DNA from: Blastocatellia bacterium AA13
GTDB taxonomy: Bacteria; Acidobacteriota; Blastocatellia; UBA7656
NCBI GenBank assembly: GCA_003222245.1
Contig: QHVH01000003.1
Coordinates: 1 to 64,000 of the forward strand
Direction: 5' to 3'
Length of the DNA: 64,000 bases
Shown: piece by piece, positions 50,804 through 59,727 of the stretch
Layout of the letters: each line of letters opens with the position of its first letter
Numbering within the stretch: position 1 is the stretch's first letter
Notes under the pieces: model-generated
The model's input: only the letters and a program-made list of their open reading frames with translations
What the model was told of the DNA's origin: nothing
Database searches by the model: none
Translations under genes and position numbers: made by a program

Positions 50804-52557
50804 ACCGTCACCCCTTCCAGTTGGTCTTCGAGGCTTGCGAATGCTTCGCGGAGTTTGTTCAACATCGATTCGTCGGCGGCCCAGAGACCGCGTCCGCTTG
50901 CTTCGAGCAGCCTGCCTATCATCGACCGGGTCGAATGAGCGTTCATTCCGCGGAGCCGCTCCAGCATCTCTTCGTCCAGCACGAAGGTTCGCGCGACCTC
51001 GTCGTAAACCCACTTATCGACCGCGTCAGCCGTGGCCGACCATCCGAATGTATTAGTAACGTGGTGCTCGATCTCGGCCACACCGCTGAAACCGTGACTC
51101 AACATTCCTTCATACCATTTCGGATTGAGCGTTTTTGTGCGCGTCTCCAGCCGTATCGTCTCTTCCAATGTACGCACTTTGGAGCCGGGCGACGTCGAAT
51201 CCGAAAGATACACGCGAGGCCGCGATCCGGATCGCTTCTCAACCGCCTTTGAAACCCCTCCGAGATATTCGAAGTAGTGATCAACATCGGTGATGCCGAC
51301 TTCGGTGCTGTCGATGTTCTGATAGGTGAGCTCGACCTGGGCAAGTGCGCGATCGAGCAGCGCTCTTGCTTCGCGCGCGTCGCTTCCCCTGCCGTATGCG
51401 AAACATTTTCGCGTCACGAAGAGGTCGCCCAACTCACCCGCGTCTTCCCATTGACTGTCCAGTACCATGAAGTTGACGTTCGTGCCGTAATTTCCGGCGG
51501 CGTTGGAAAAGACTCGCGCGGCGGCGTCATCAATCGACAACCGATCCTCAGACATCCGGGCCTGCACATGCTTCCTGATGAAGTTCGCATCGTCGGGCTC
51601 GTCAAGCGCGGCCGCTGTGCGGACGGCCTTATCAAGCAAGGCCATCGTCGCTCCGAACAAATCCCGGAAAATTCCGGACACGGTCATAACCACGTCGATG
51701 CGAGGCCTTCCAAGCTCCGCGAGCGGGATCACATCGACATCCGTAGCTCGATTGAGCGAATCTCTGCGCGGCCGCACCCCCATCAGATTGAGCGCCTGAG
51801 CGACGGCTTCGCCTTGCGTCTTGATGTTGTCGATTCCCCAAAGCACCATCGCCATCGTCTCCGGATAACGACCGGTCTCGGCCGTGTGTCTTTCTAACAA
51901 GGATGCGACGATAGGTCCGGCCTTTCTGACGGCGGTCGAGGAAGGAACCGTGTAGGGATTGACCGCGTGCGTGTTTCTTCCGGTGGGCAGGACATTCGGA
52001 TTCTGTATTATATCTGCCCCGGGACCAGGCTCGATGTATTCGCCCCGCAATGCTCGAGACAACGAACGAAGCTCGTCGCTCCTTTCAAGCTCGAAACGAA
52101 TTCGAGCAAGGACCTCGAATACTTTTACCGATTCGTGCGCCGGCACAAACGCGGTTGCCGCAAGGCAGTCAACCGCTCGCTGCGATGAACGATCCAAAAC
52201 AAAAATAGCTACGGCCTCGCTGAGAATCGATTCTACTCGTTCGCGATCTCGGAGGCGTTCTTCGCTCGACTCGCTCTCCTTCAAAAGCGCCGCGTATTCA
52301 GGCAACCCGAGGCCGGCGGCAATTAGATCCGTCAGCGCTTTTACCGGCGCCGTTTGGCCGGAGGCGGGCTCAATGACGATATCGCTCCGCTCAAAAGACG
52401 CGACCATTTTCAGAAGCGATTCGATTTCATTGGAATTGGAAACACGGCCGAAGACGTGAAGGCCGGTCGGGATCAAGCGCTGCTCGATTTCCAACACTCG
52501 CTCGTAGAGCTCGATCACTCTACGATCGCGATCCCTGTTCCGCTCGGTGTCCGTCAT
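50800..52557 (-). CDS. bchH: Magnesium-chelatase H-like protein, C-terminal half (separate gene)
   Basis: 585 residues. It starts with a short leader (MTDTERNRDRD) and then IELYERVLEIEQRLIPTGLHVFGRV. In one-piece H subunits this segment follows the N-terminal part. It continues through LPTGRNTHAVNPYTVPS, GIDNIKTQGEAVAQAL and VFSNAAGNYGTNVNFMV, to the end of the protein family. The gene precedes that for the N-terminal half, so the order of halves is swapped relative to the protein. The two add to 1287 residues, a full H subunit. The sum and the intact motifs suggest two working pieces, not a frameshift. The BatA-like gene lies 14 nt upstream. Confidence 0.85.
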   Translation of the reverse strand: MTDTERNRDRDRRVIELYERVLEIEQRLIPTGLHVFGRVSNSNEIESLLKMVASFERSDIVIEPASGQTAPVKALTDLIAAGLGLPEYAALLKESESSEERLRDRERVESILSEAVAIFVLDRSSQRAVDCLAATAFVPAHESVKVFEVLARIRFELERSDELRSLSRALRGEYIEPGPGADIIQNPNVLPTGRNTHAVNPYTVPSSTAVRKAGPIVASLLERHTAETGRYPETMAMVLWGIDNIKTQGEAVAQALNLMGVRPRRDSLNRATDVDVIPLAELGRPRIDVVMTVSGIFRDLFGATMALLDKAVRTAAALDEPDDANFIRKHVQARMSEDRLSIDDAAARVFSNAAGNYGTNVNFMVLDSQWEDAGELGDLFVTRKCFAYGRGSDAREARALLDRALAQVELTYQNIDSTEVGITDVDHYFEYLGGVSKAVEKRSGSRPRVYLSDSTSPGSKVRTLEETIRLETRTKTLNPKWYEGMLSHGFSGVAEIEHHVTNTFGWSATADAVDKWVYDEVARTFVLDEEMLERLRGMNAHSTRSMIGRLLEASGRGLWAADESMLNKLREAFASLEDQLEGVTV

Positions 52558-52571
52558 CGATTGTGAGGTAA

Positions 52572-54629
52572 TTACCCTAGAATCTTAGCGATCTTTATCC
52601 GACGTGAAATCAGACTCTCCGCGACGAATACTATTAACGCGCTTATCAGCAGCGGCAGCCAGATCCGCTGGCGAGCCTCGATCTCCTGTGAGGTAAGCTG
52701 GCCGCCGGCGGCCGCGCGCTCCGCGCTCTCCTTATTTTCAGGTGAGATACTCGCGACGAGATCGTCAATATTCAATCTGGATAGATCGGCTTCTCGCATG
52801 TCGAGATTGACCGCTATGTATTCGATTGAGTCCCGGTATTTCAGCCTGTAGAACCCCGTTTCGCGCGCCGGAAACGAAATCTCCCCTTGTCCCGTCTTCT
52901 GCGCATCGTCGTAGCGGCCGCCCGAAGGCTTCTCTACTGACGGCATCGTCGCATCGCGGTCGAGCGGCGCGGTTATCAACTGGCCCACGGTACGCGCGGC
53001 TGCATCTTGGCGGCCTCCAAGATAATCGAGCATCTGTCTCATCAACGGCAGGAACATTGGAGAAAGCGGCAGATCGTTCCAGGACGTATCGAGCGTGCTG
53101 GTCAACATCAACGCCTTTCCCATTCCGACCTTGCCTTCGATCAACAACGGCGTGCCGTCATCCAACGCCGCGATCACCGAAGCCCGGTCGCCGGGTGTCG
53201 CGCGATGATAAGAGTAGACTCGAATCGCCGCCAGCCGTCCGCTGCTTGCAAAGGGACTGAAAATCGGATGCTCGGTTCTGATCTGGCTGGTCAAGGCATA
53301 GCCGCCGCGCGCCTGAACCACCTCGCCCAAAGCCGCGGGCGCGATTTGTTGCATAGCGTTGTTGAATTCACCCGCTTCGGTGTGCCGCGCGGCGGCGATG
53401 ATCAGCCCTCCGCCGCGCTCGACAAATTGTTTGATGGATGCAATCAAGCCCTGCGGCAGTGCGGCCGCGTCGTTTATGACTATGGCGCGATAAGATTCCA
53501 GCTCGGAAGGGTTCACCGAGCCTACGGTCTTGATCGTGAGCCCATACGGATTAGTCTCTCCCGCGAGCAGCGCCTGCTGAAGAAAGAAGCTTTCGCTGCG
53601 TCCTCTTGCCGCCGTCTCGATAGCGAGCACCTTGATTTGAGGACGCCTGTTGATCGTGAATGAGAATCTGTTGTCGAAGGTGAAACCGTCTCCCGTAACA
53701 TCGATTGCAGCCCGATTCGATCCTTCCGGAACGTTGAAGCCGGTGAACTCGAGCGTCTTCTGTGATACCCCGTCCAGCCGAATCGGCCGCCTCTCGACTA
53801 CAAGATCATTCAGCTTGAGCTCGGCGACCGCATCAACCGGGTCCGTTGCTTCGCTTGGAGTCGCGCCCGAGTAACTGAGCCGCGCGACTACTTTTCCCGC
53901 GTACTTCTGAGTGTAGATGGTTGGCTCGGATTTTACTTCGGTGACCGCCAGATTAACCGCCTTTCGATCTCCGACGTCGACGGGGAACAGCTCGACATTT
54001 TTTGAGAGCCGAACTTGTGGGAGCGCGCGGTTCCAACCGGCTTCGTGAAAGTCCGAGATAACATGTATACGCTTTCGAGTGACGGCTTCATCTTTGAGTA
54101 TCGAATCCGCGGCCTGTATCGCTTGAAGATAGTCGGTCGCTCCCAACCCCGCTTCGGACTGATCGAGAAGGGCAAGCGCTTCGGCGCGGCCCGGCTTTAT
54201 CGGACGGACTAACTCGAAATCGGTTGAGAAAAGCGCAAGCGCGATGGGATCGCTTTCGCTCGCGGCGTTGATGATCGACCGAGCTTCTTTGCGCGCCCGC
54301 TCGAACACGCCCGGATATCGCATGCTGTAAGACACGTCCAGCAGTATCACGCTGCTGGAGCGCTCCGCGGCGGCGGCAAGTCCGGCCCTGCCGGGAAAAT
54401 ATGGCCGCGCAAACGCGAGTGCAAGCAGCAAGAACGCCAGGCAGCGCAATGCGAGCAGAAGAATATTGCGAAGCTTCCGTCTGCGAATGGTCTTTTGTTC
54501 GATTCGCCGCAGGAACATCAACGACGCGAATTGTATTCGCCGCGCCTTCGTCCTGCGCACGAGGTGAACCAATATGGGAATCGCCGCCGCGGCAGCGCCG
54601 ATTAGAAATAACGGGTTCAAAAACGCCAT
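52572..54629 (-). CDS. BatA-like membrane protein with a VWA domain
   Basis: 685 residues. The N-terminal BatA domain (MAFLNPLFLIGAAAAAIPILVHLVRRTKARR) anchors it, followed by a second helix (LLLALRCLAFLLLALAFARPY). The VWA domain starts VILLDVSYSMRYPG, with the DxSxS metal-ion-dependent adhesion site, the Thr in GLGATDYLQAI and the Asp in HVISDFHEA. The middle is beta-rich (about 230-320), and the C-terminal part (about 370-500) holds a glutamine amidotransferase-like fold. A third helix (IWLPLLISALIVFVAESLI) ends the chain. It is transcribed 14 nt before bchH-C. BchD also contains a VWA domain, but this is a membrane protein of the BatA/aerotolerance type, so a direct role in chelation is not supported. 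Confidence 0.8.
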   Translation of the reverse strand: MAFLNPLFLIGAAAAAIPILVHLVRRTKARRIQFASLMFLRRIEQKTIRRRKLRNILLLALRCLAFLLLALAFARPYFPGRAGLAAAAERSSSVILLDVSYSMRYPGVFERARKEARSIINAASESDPIALALFSTDFELVRPIKPGRAEALALLDQSEAGLGATDYLQAIQAADSILKDEAVTRKRIHVISDFHEAGWNRALPQVRLSKNVELFPVDVGDRKAVNLAVTEVKSEPTIYTQKYAGKVVARLSYSGATPSEATDPVDAVAELKLNDLVVERRPIRLDGVSQKTLEFTGFNVPEGSNRAAIDVTGDGFTFDNRFSFTINRRPQIKVLAIETAARGRSESFFLQQALLAGETNPYGLTIKTVGSVNPSELESYRAIVINDAAALPQGLIASIKQFVERGGGLIIAAARHTEAGEFNNAMQQIAPAALGEVVQARGGYALTSQIRTEHPIFSPFASSGRLAAIRVYSYHRATPGDRASVIAALDDGTPLLIEGKVGMGKALMLTSTLDTSWNDLPLSPMFLPLMRQMLDYLGGRQDAAARTVGQLITAPLDRDATMPSVEKPSGGRYDDAQKTGQGEISFPARETGFYRLKYRDSIEYIAVNLDMREADLSRLNIDDLVASISPENKESAERAAAGGQLTSQEIEARQRIWLPLLISALIVFVAESLISRRIKIAKILG

Positions 54630-54686
54630 GCTATTTCAGCGGAAATTAGACGATTTCGATCGACGTGGTTCGATGGGCCGAAGCGC

Positions 54687-55910
54687 CTATACCTGAACCA
54701 TCACCAGTTCGTGTTGAGCCTCTCCGCCCGTAACTCGGGCGCTCTTCTCGTCCACATACACGTCGATCTCGCTCCGGACTCCGAATTTTCCTTCCAGATA
54801 GACGCCTGGCTCAATCGAGAAACAGGTTCTCGGGATCAGTGATCGCGCATCCTTGGTTTCGAGATTGTCGATGTTCGCGCCGTTACCGTGCACTTCGGTG
54901 TGGATGTTGTGTCCCGTTCTGTGGATGAAATAATCTCCGTAGCCGGCTTCGCGAATCACGTTGCGGCAGACATCGTCCACTTGCCATCCAAATATCGATT
55001 TGCCGGACGAAAACGAATCTTTCACGAAGTTGGTCGCCGCATCGCGTGCATCGCGAACTATATTGAAGACCCGCGTCATTTCATCGGTCGGTTTATCCCC
55101 GACGAAAGCGGTCCAGGTAATATCGGCATACACCGAGTCGGCGCGATTCAGTTTCGCCCAGAGATCGATCAATACAAAATCCCCTTTTTTGATTGGAGAA
55201 CTCTCCGCGCTGGTCGGACCATAATGCGGCGAGGCGCTGTTTCCATTTACGGCAACGATCGGAGGGTCCGCGGTTATCATTCCACGGTCGGCGAAGCACC
55301 CGAGGATGAACTGTTGAATCTCGTACTCGTTTGTGGGCGTACCCTCGCGCAGCCGGCGGCCGATTTCATCGAAGGCGGAATGAACGCTCTCGTATAGCCC
55401 TCGCGCGGCTTCGTCGTGCATCGCAAGCTGCTGGTCATTCCAGGCTGACTCGAACCGTTGAACAAGATCGGCGGACGAAACGATCTCGATCCCGAAAGAG
55501 CGAATAAGCTCGACCGTTCCCGCGTCTACGCGCGACATATAAGGTATTGCATTGTCCTTCGAGTACTGCATCGCTACGCGAGGCGCGCGGCCGCTTGTCA
55601 GCGCCTTCAACGAATCCCGCAGGTATCCATTGAGTTGCTGCCACGGCAAATAAATGAGCTTCTTGCCGGGCAGATGATCGAGCACGCCTCGCTCAATTGA
55701 ATGGTTGATCTTCGTCGGCTCTCCGGATTTCGGAATGAGATAAAACCAGCGGCGCGTTGCTATGTGACCTTCACCACCGGTTCCCAGTATGTTGGCCGCG
55801 ATGGGATCGCTTTCGCGAAAGCTGTAGAAGAGCCACCCGTCGAGATCGGCCTCGGAAAGAGCCTTCTGTATGCGGGACACAAGGTCAGCGGGATCGAAGG
55901 ACAATGTCAT
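54687..55910 (-). CDS. M24-family metallopeptidase (Xaa-Pro-type)
   Basis: The ATG at 55910, with AAAGG upstream, gives 407 residues; an earlier frame from 56123 overlaps the region of the divergent gene. A creatinase-like N-terminal domain (about 1-170) is followed by the pita-bread fold. Metal ligands visible are Asp in VLIDLWAKL, Asp in VYADITWT, His in TGHNIHTEVHG, Glu in FSIEPGVY and Glu in VRSEIDVYV, so all five are present. Family members cut the bond before proline in dipeptides or act as aminopeptidases. No signal peptide; cytoplasmic. Confidence 0.9.
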   Translation of the reverse strand: MTLSFDPADLVSRIQKALSEADLDGWLFYSFRESDPIAANILGTGGEGHIATRRWFYLIPKSGEPTKINHSIERGVLDHLPGKKLIYLPWQQLNGYLRDSLKALTSGRAPRVAMQYSKDNAIPYMSRVDAGTVELIRSFGIEIVSSADLVQRFESAWNDQQLAMHDEAARGLYESVHSAFDEIGRRLREGTPTNEYEIQQFILGCFADRGMITADPPIVAVNGNSASPHYGPTSAESSPIKKGDFVLIDLWAKLNRADSVYADITWTAFVGDKPTDEMTRVFNIVRDARDAATNFVKDSFSSGKSIFGWQVDDVCRNVIREAGYGDYFIHRTGHNIHTEVHGNGANIDNLETKDARSLIPRTCFSIEPGVYLEGKFGVRSEIDVYVDEKSARVTGGEAQHELVMVQV

Positions 55911-56177
55911 AATTGTGAACCTTTCGTCGTCGTTTCGGCTTTTATTGTGGTTCGCGGCGATTGCCGCAACGTTTAAATTACAGCATAAGCGCGCCGGGGG
56001 AAAGACGGCGCGCGAGGGAACGATTTGAGCGCTGCTCGGCTCCGTTCCGAAGGAAGCCGCGGACGGTGGAGCAAAAGAAAAACGCACCGAGAGGCAGAAT
56101 CGAGATTTACATTTGCAACCCACGCGAACCGAGGAGTTCTTGCATCCCTGTGCTATAGTGACCGGAACATCGGAGCC

Positions 56178-58952
56178 ATGTTGAATCGAGTAAAAATAGC
56201 TCTAACCGGACTGTTTTTCATTATTCTGTTCGTCTACGCCACCTACGCGACATTCCGGGATATAAGCTCTCCGCCCCAGCTCAGCGACCCCGGCTGGTCG
56301 GTCGATCCGCGAGTCGATCGAGTCAGAATCAGATCCGTATCGCCCGATGGACCCGCTTCGATGCTTCAAAGCGGAGACGACATAGTTTCCTTGAACGACC
56401 GCCCGATTACCCGCATCGATCAGATTATGGAGTTCTTCAGCAATACTCCGGCGGGAGCCTCGTACACTGTCGAGATTCGACGCGGAAACCTGTTGATTCG
56501 CTACGGCCTGCGGACCGCGCCGCTTCCATATGCGGTCGGGCCAATGCTTCGGGTGGCGCTGCTGCTGACTCCCGCGATCTTTCTCATAACAGGTTTGGTT
56601 GTTTTTCTGCTCAAGCCCGGCGACAAGATGGCATTGCTGCTCGCGCTGATGTTCGGAATGTTCGCGGGAGAAACGCTCACCGGTTCGATGGCCGGAGCGC
56701 CCGTCGCGATAGCGGCAGCGAGTTTAGCGGCGAAGGCCGTTTCATCGCTATTCTGGCCTGTTTTCTTTCATTTCTTCCTATTGTTTCCAGACTCGAAGGG
56801 ATCTTTATCACCCATTCTTCGGCGGTTTCCGCGCCTCGAAAGAAATCTCTACCTGCCTTATATACTGGTTGGACTTCCAATGACTATCCTGCTCGCCGCC
56901 GGATTGTGGTCGAACTCGGGACCCGAGTGGAAACCGATCAGAAGCGCACTCGTCATAGCCAATGTCATCACGGTGTCGGCCTACATAGTGGGCGGCCTCA
57001 CGTCGCTGTTGATCAACTATCGCCGCGCCAGCCGCGCTATGCGGCGGCGAATGCGCGTGGCGGTAGTCGGCAGTCTCGCCGGTTTTTGCCCGATTCTCAC
57101 GCTGATCACGATTGCGGGGATACTGAATCTCTTCGGGATAGTAGGCCTGGGAATGCGACGTGAATCGCTCCAGTATCTCGAGATCATCGCCTATATGGCC
57201 TTCCCGCTATTCCCATTATCGTTCGCCTACGCGATCGTGCGATACCAGGTCATACCGGTGCGGCTTATCCTCCGGCGCAGCGTTCGATATGTATTCGTTT
57301 CGAGCGGATCGGTGGTCCTCGAGTTGATAGCCGTTATCCTGGCTCTTACCGTGGTTCTCGGATCGTTCTTCACCTATTTGAAAATCGACAACTCCTGGGT
57401 CATTGGAATAGTGTCGGGTCTTGTTTCAATAGCTGTCTGGAATCTGACTCAATCGCTGCATCTCAGCGTCATCGCTCCCGCGATTGACCGGAGCTTCTTT
57501 CGCGAGGCTTACAATACTCAGCAGATTCTCTCTGATTTAGGAATCGCGATTCGCAACGTTAAAGGTGTCAGGCCGCTGCTCGAGCTCGCGGCAACCAAGA
57601 TACAAGACGCGCTGCATACCGAAAATGTCACGGTTTTTATGCAGGACGAAGCTACCGGTGACTTCAGGTGCGCGGTCTCGTCCGCTCACACGGAAGCCGG
57701 AAGCGTGACCCGGGCCGACGGTTGCGAGGGCATAGATCCATTGCCGCCTGACTCGTTCGTAATCGAGAGACTTTATCGATCCCCGCTGCTGACGGTCGAC
57801 TTCGACGATCCGAAATCGTGGACGCGCGCCCTGGCTTACGGCGACGCCTCGATGAAACAAGCTCGGGAAGGAGAAGCCGAGGTGCTGAAGAGAATAGGCT
57901 CCGCGCTTCTTCTGGCGATCGTAGTGAAAGACGAGCTCCTGGGTTTTGCATCGCTCGGGCCCAGGCTGGGCGACCTGCCGTTCTCCCGCGAGGACAAACA
58001 GATGCTGACCGCGGTCGCGTGGCAGATGGCATTCGCGATTCAGAACGCGCGATTGATCAAGCGAATGGCGGAAGAAGAGCGCTTGAACCGCGAGCTGGAA
58101 ATGGCCATGGAAGTCCAAAGCAGGCTGTTTCCCGCCGCCCCTCCGGAAACTAATTCGATAGAACTAGCCGGCCTGTGCATCCCCGCAAGAGGGGTCGGAG
58201 GCGACTACTACGATTTTCTTTCGCTCGCGAATGGCAAGGTGGGAATCGCTGTGGCCGATGTAGCGGGCAAGGGCATTTCGGCCGCGCTCTTGATGTCGAC
58301 GATTCAAGCCTCGCTTCGGAGTAAGGCCGACGCAGTCGGCGTCTCACTGACCGATCTGGTTTCATCGATGAACCGGCTGCTGCACAAATCGACGGGGCCC
58401 AGCAGCTATGCGACGTTTTTCTACGCGGAGTTCGATGAACAGACGGGCCGATTGACCTATGTGAACGCGGGCCACAACGCTCCGATGCTGGTGCGAGCAG
58501 GCTCGGCGGTTCCGGCTCGCGCGGCGGCTCAAGATAATCTCGTCATCGAGACGAATGAGGAAGCCGTCGATTCGCTGGTCAGAGCCATGAGCGTCGGCGT
58601 GGGCGGCGAAGCCGCACCCTTGTTAATAGACGTTGACGCCGGCAAAGATTCGATCAGGCGTTTGTCCAAAGGCGGGCGAGTTATCGGGCTCTTTGACGGC
58701 GGCGAGTATGAGCAGGAATCTATCCAGATGCAGAGCGGCGATGTCCTGATCGCTTTTACAGACGGCATTACCGAAGCCATCAATCTGTCGGGTGAAGAGT
58801 TCGGAGAAGCCCGGCTTCGAAAGGTAGTGCTGGACTCCGAACACCGATCCGCGCAGGTGATGACCGAAGAAGTGGTGAAGAGCGTCCGCGCCTGGAGCGG
58901 CGACCTGCCTCAACAAGATGATCTGACCCTGGTAATAATGAAGGTGAAGTAA
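56178..58952 (+). CDS. PDZ-membrane-GAF-SpoIIE phosphatase (RsbU-like)
   Basis: From the ATG at 56178 the product has 924 residues. One transmembrane helix (about 7-24) is followed by a PDZ domain (about 45-115: VSPDGPASMLQSGDDIVSLNDRPI). Seven or so helices come next (about 130-430). A GAF domain (about 470-610) and a short coiled-coil linker (EERLNRELEMAMEVQ) lead to a PP2C/SpoIIE domain. Its metal aspartates are in GVGGDYYDFL, VADVAGKGISAALLM, IAFTDGI and QQDDLTLV. A ~50-residue insertion lies between NAGHNAPM and the following strand. Enzymes of this layout dephosphorylate anti-sigma-factor antagonists in stress signalling. No partner regulator is in the window. Confidence 0.9.
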   Translation: MLNRVKIALTGLFFIILFVYATYATFRDISSPPQLSDPGWSVDPRVDRVRIRSVSPDGPASMLQSGDDIVSLNDRPITRIDQIMEFFSNTPAGASYTVEIRRGNLLIRYGLRTAPLPYAVGPMLRVALLLTPAIFLITGLVVFLLKPGDKMALLLALMFGMFAGETLTGSMAGAPVAIAAASLAAKAVSSLFWPVFFHFFLLFPDSKGSLSPILRRFPRLERNLYLPYILVGLPMTILLAAGLWSNSGPEWKPIRSALVIANVITVSAYIVGGLTSLLINYRRASRAMRRRMRVAVVGSLAGFCPILTLITIAGILNLFGIVGLGMRRESLQYLEIIAYMAFPLFPLSFAYAIVRYQVIPVRLILRRSVRYVFVSSGSVVLELIAVILALTVVLGSFFTYLKIDNSWVIGIVSGLVSIAVWNLTQSLHLSVIAPAIDRSFFREAYNTQQILSDLGIAIRNVKGVRPLLELAATKIQDALHTENVTVFMQDEATGDFRCAVSSAHTEAGSVTRADGCEGIDPLPPDSFVIERLYRSPLLTVDFDDPKSWTRALAYGDASMKQAREGEAEVLKRIGSALLLAIVVKDELLGFASLGPRLGDLPFSREDKQMLTAVAWQMAFAIQNARLIKRMAEEERLNRELEMAMEVQSRLFPAAPPETNSIELAGLCIPARGVGGDYYDFLSLANGKVGIAVADVAGKGISAALLMSTIQASLRSKADAVGVSLTDLVSSMNRLLHKSTGPSSYATFFYAEFDEQTGRLTYVNAGHNAPMLVRAGSAVPARAAAQDNLVIETNEEAVDSLVRAMSVGVGGEAAPLLIDVDAGKDSIRRLSKGGRVIGLFDGGEYEQESIQMQSGDVLIAFTDGITEAINLSGEEFGEARLRKVVLDSEHRSAQVMTEEVVKSVRAWSGDLPQQDDLTLVIMKVK

Positions 58953-59022
58953 CGGCGTGAGCCGCTATGCAGCCTTGCTAAACTCTTTGGTCGTGAAAAG
59001 CAGGATCGAGTCGCTGGCTCAG

Positions 59023-59727
59023 CTAGTCTTGGCCCCCGCCTTCTCTCTCTTCTTCAAGTTTGAGCGTAGCGTGAGGATTGCGCGCATTATAGATCTCACG
59101 ACCCCTCAAGTAATAATCGTCTTCGTTTATCTCACGTTTTGAGATCGCATCAACGAGCTTGATTGCGGGCGGCGGCCCTTGGAGACTGACGGGCTGGAAG
59201 AGCATCAATACAAAGTGCTCAAACTTCTCAGGCGGATCGGTATACTCTTGACGACCGCTAATGGATCCCAACAGCCTTACAGTCCGCTCAAAACTCGACG
59301 TGACCCTCAGACGCGTCCGATCCTGATCGGCAGCAGCCGGCAACGCAAAGAAGCCGTAGATAACAGAATAGGGAAAGCGCATGTGTAGATTAATCGATTC
59401 AGTACATAAGTCCGCGAATCGATTCATCAGGTTCTTTCCAAATGGCTCAAAGTTAATGCTCTTAATTGATACGGCGAGGAGCAGTCCATTCTGCTCGTCG
59501 GAATAACTAACATCGACTTTTTTGGGACCAAGCCCGCCTTGGAAGGCTTTTTCTCCAGGGCCGCCTCGATATGGTCTCACCCCGGGAAAACCAACTGACC
59601 GAAATCCTTCGGCAACCTCCTGGGCCAAGTTCGCGGACAGCCTCTCGGAGTACCGCTTTTTAATTGCTTGCGGCTCGGAGTCTAAAGGAATTAGTCCGGT
59701 TGCCATTACGGCATCTAGAAGACTCAC
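59023..59727 (-). CDS. Putative restriction endonuclease
   Basis: The GTG at 59727 overlaps the methylase stop (GTGA) and has CCAGGAGC upstream, giving 234 residues. KKVDVSYSDEQNGLLLAVSIKSINF has the spacing of a PD-(D/E)xK nuclease core (D...xIK), with Ser where the Glu/Asp usually stands. The rest does not resemble a family I can name. Because the gene is fused to the end of a DNA methylase gene, it is probably the nuclease of a type II restriction-modification system. The pair has AT-richer sequence than its neighbours, as expected for a transferred unit. Confidence 0.6.
   Translation of the reverse strand: MSLLDAVMATGLIPLDSEPQAIKKRYSERLSANLAQEVAEGFRSVGFPGVRPYRGGPGEKAFQGGLGPKKVDVSYSDEQNGLLLAVSIKSINFEPFGKNLMNRFADLCTESINLHMRFPYSVIYGFFALPAAADQDRTRLRVTSSFERTVRLLGSISGRQEYTDPPEKFEHFVLMLFQPVSLQGPPPAIKLVDAISKREINEDDYYLRGREIYNARNPHATLKLEEEREGGGQD

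Noticed and set aside
50780-50830. Simple frameshift or assembly break in bchH as the cause of the split
   Set aside because: A frameshift would leave the halves in their natural order. Here the C-terminal half comes first, so a point error cannot explain it. A local rearrangement or misassembly still needs checking.
50804-51013. Longer N-terminus for the bchH N-terminal half
   Set aside because: The extra 70 residues are Arg-rich and overlap the upstream gene; the TTGA overlap with a good ribosome-binding site is preferred.
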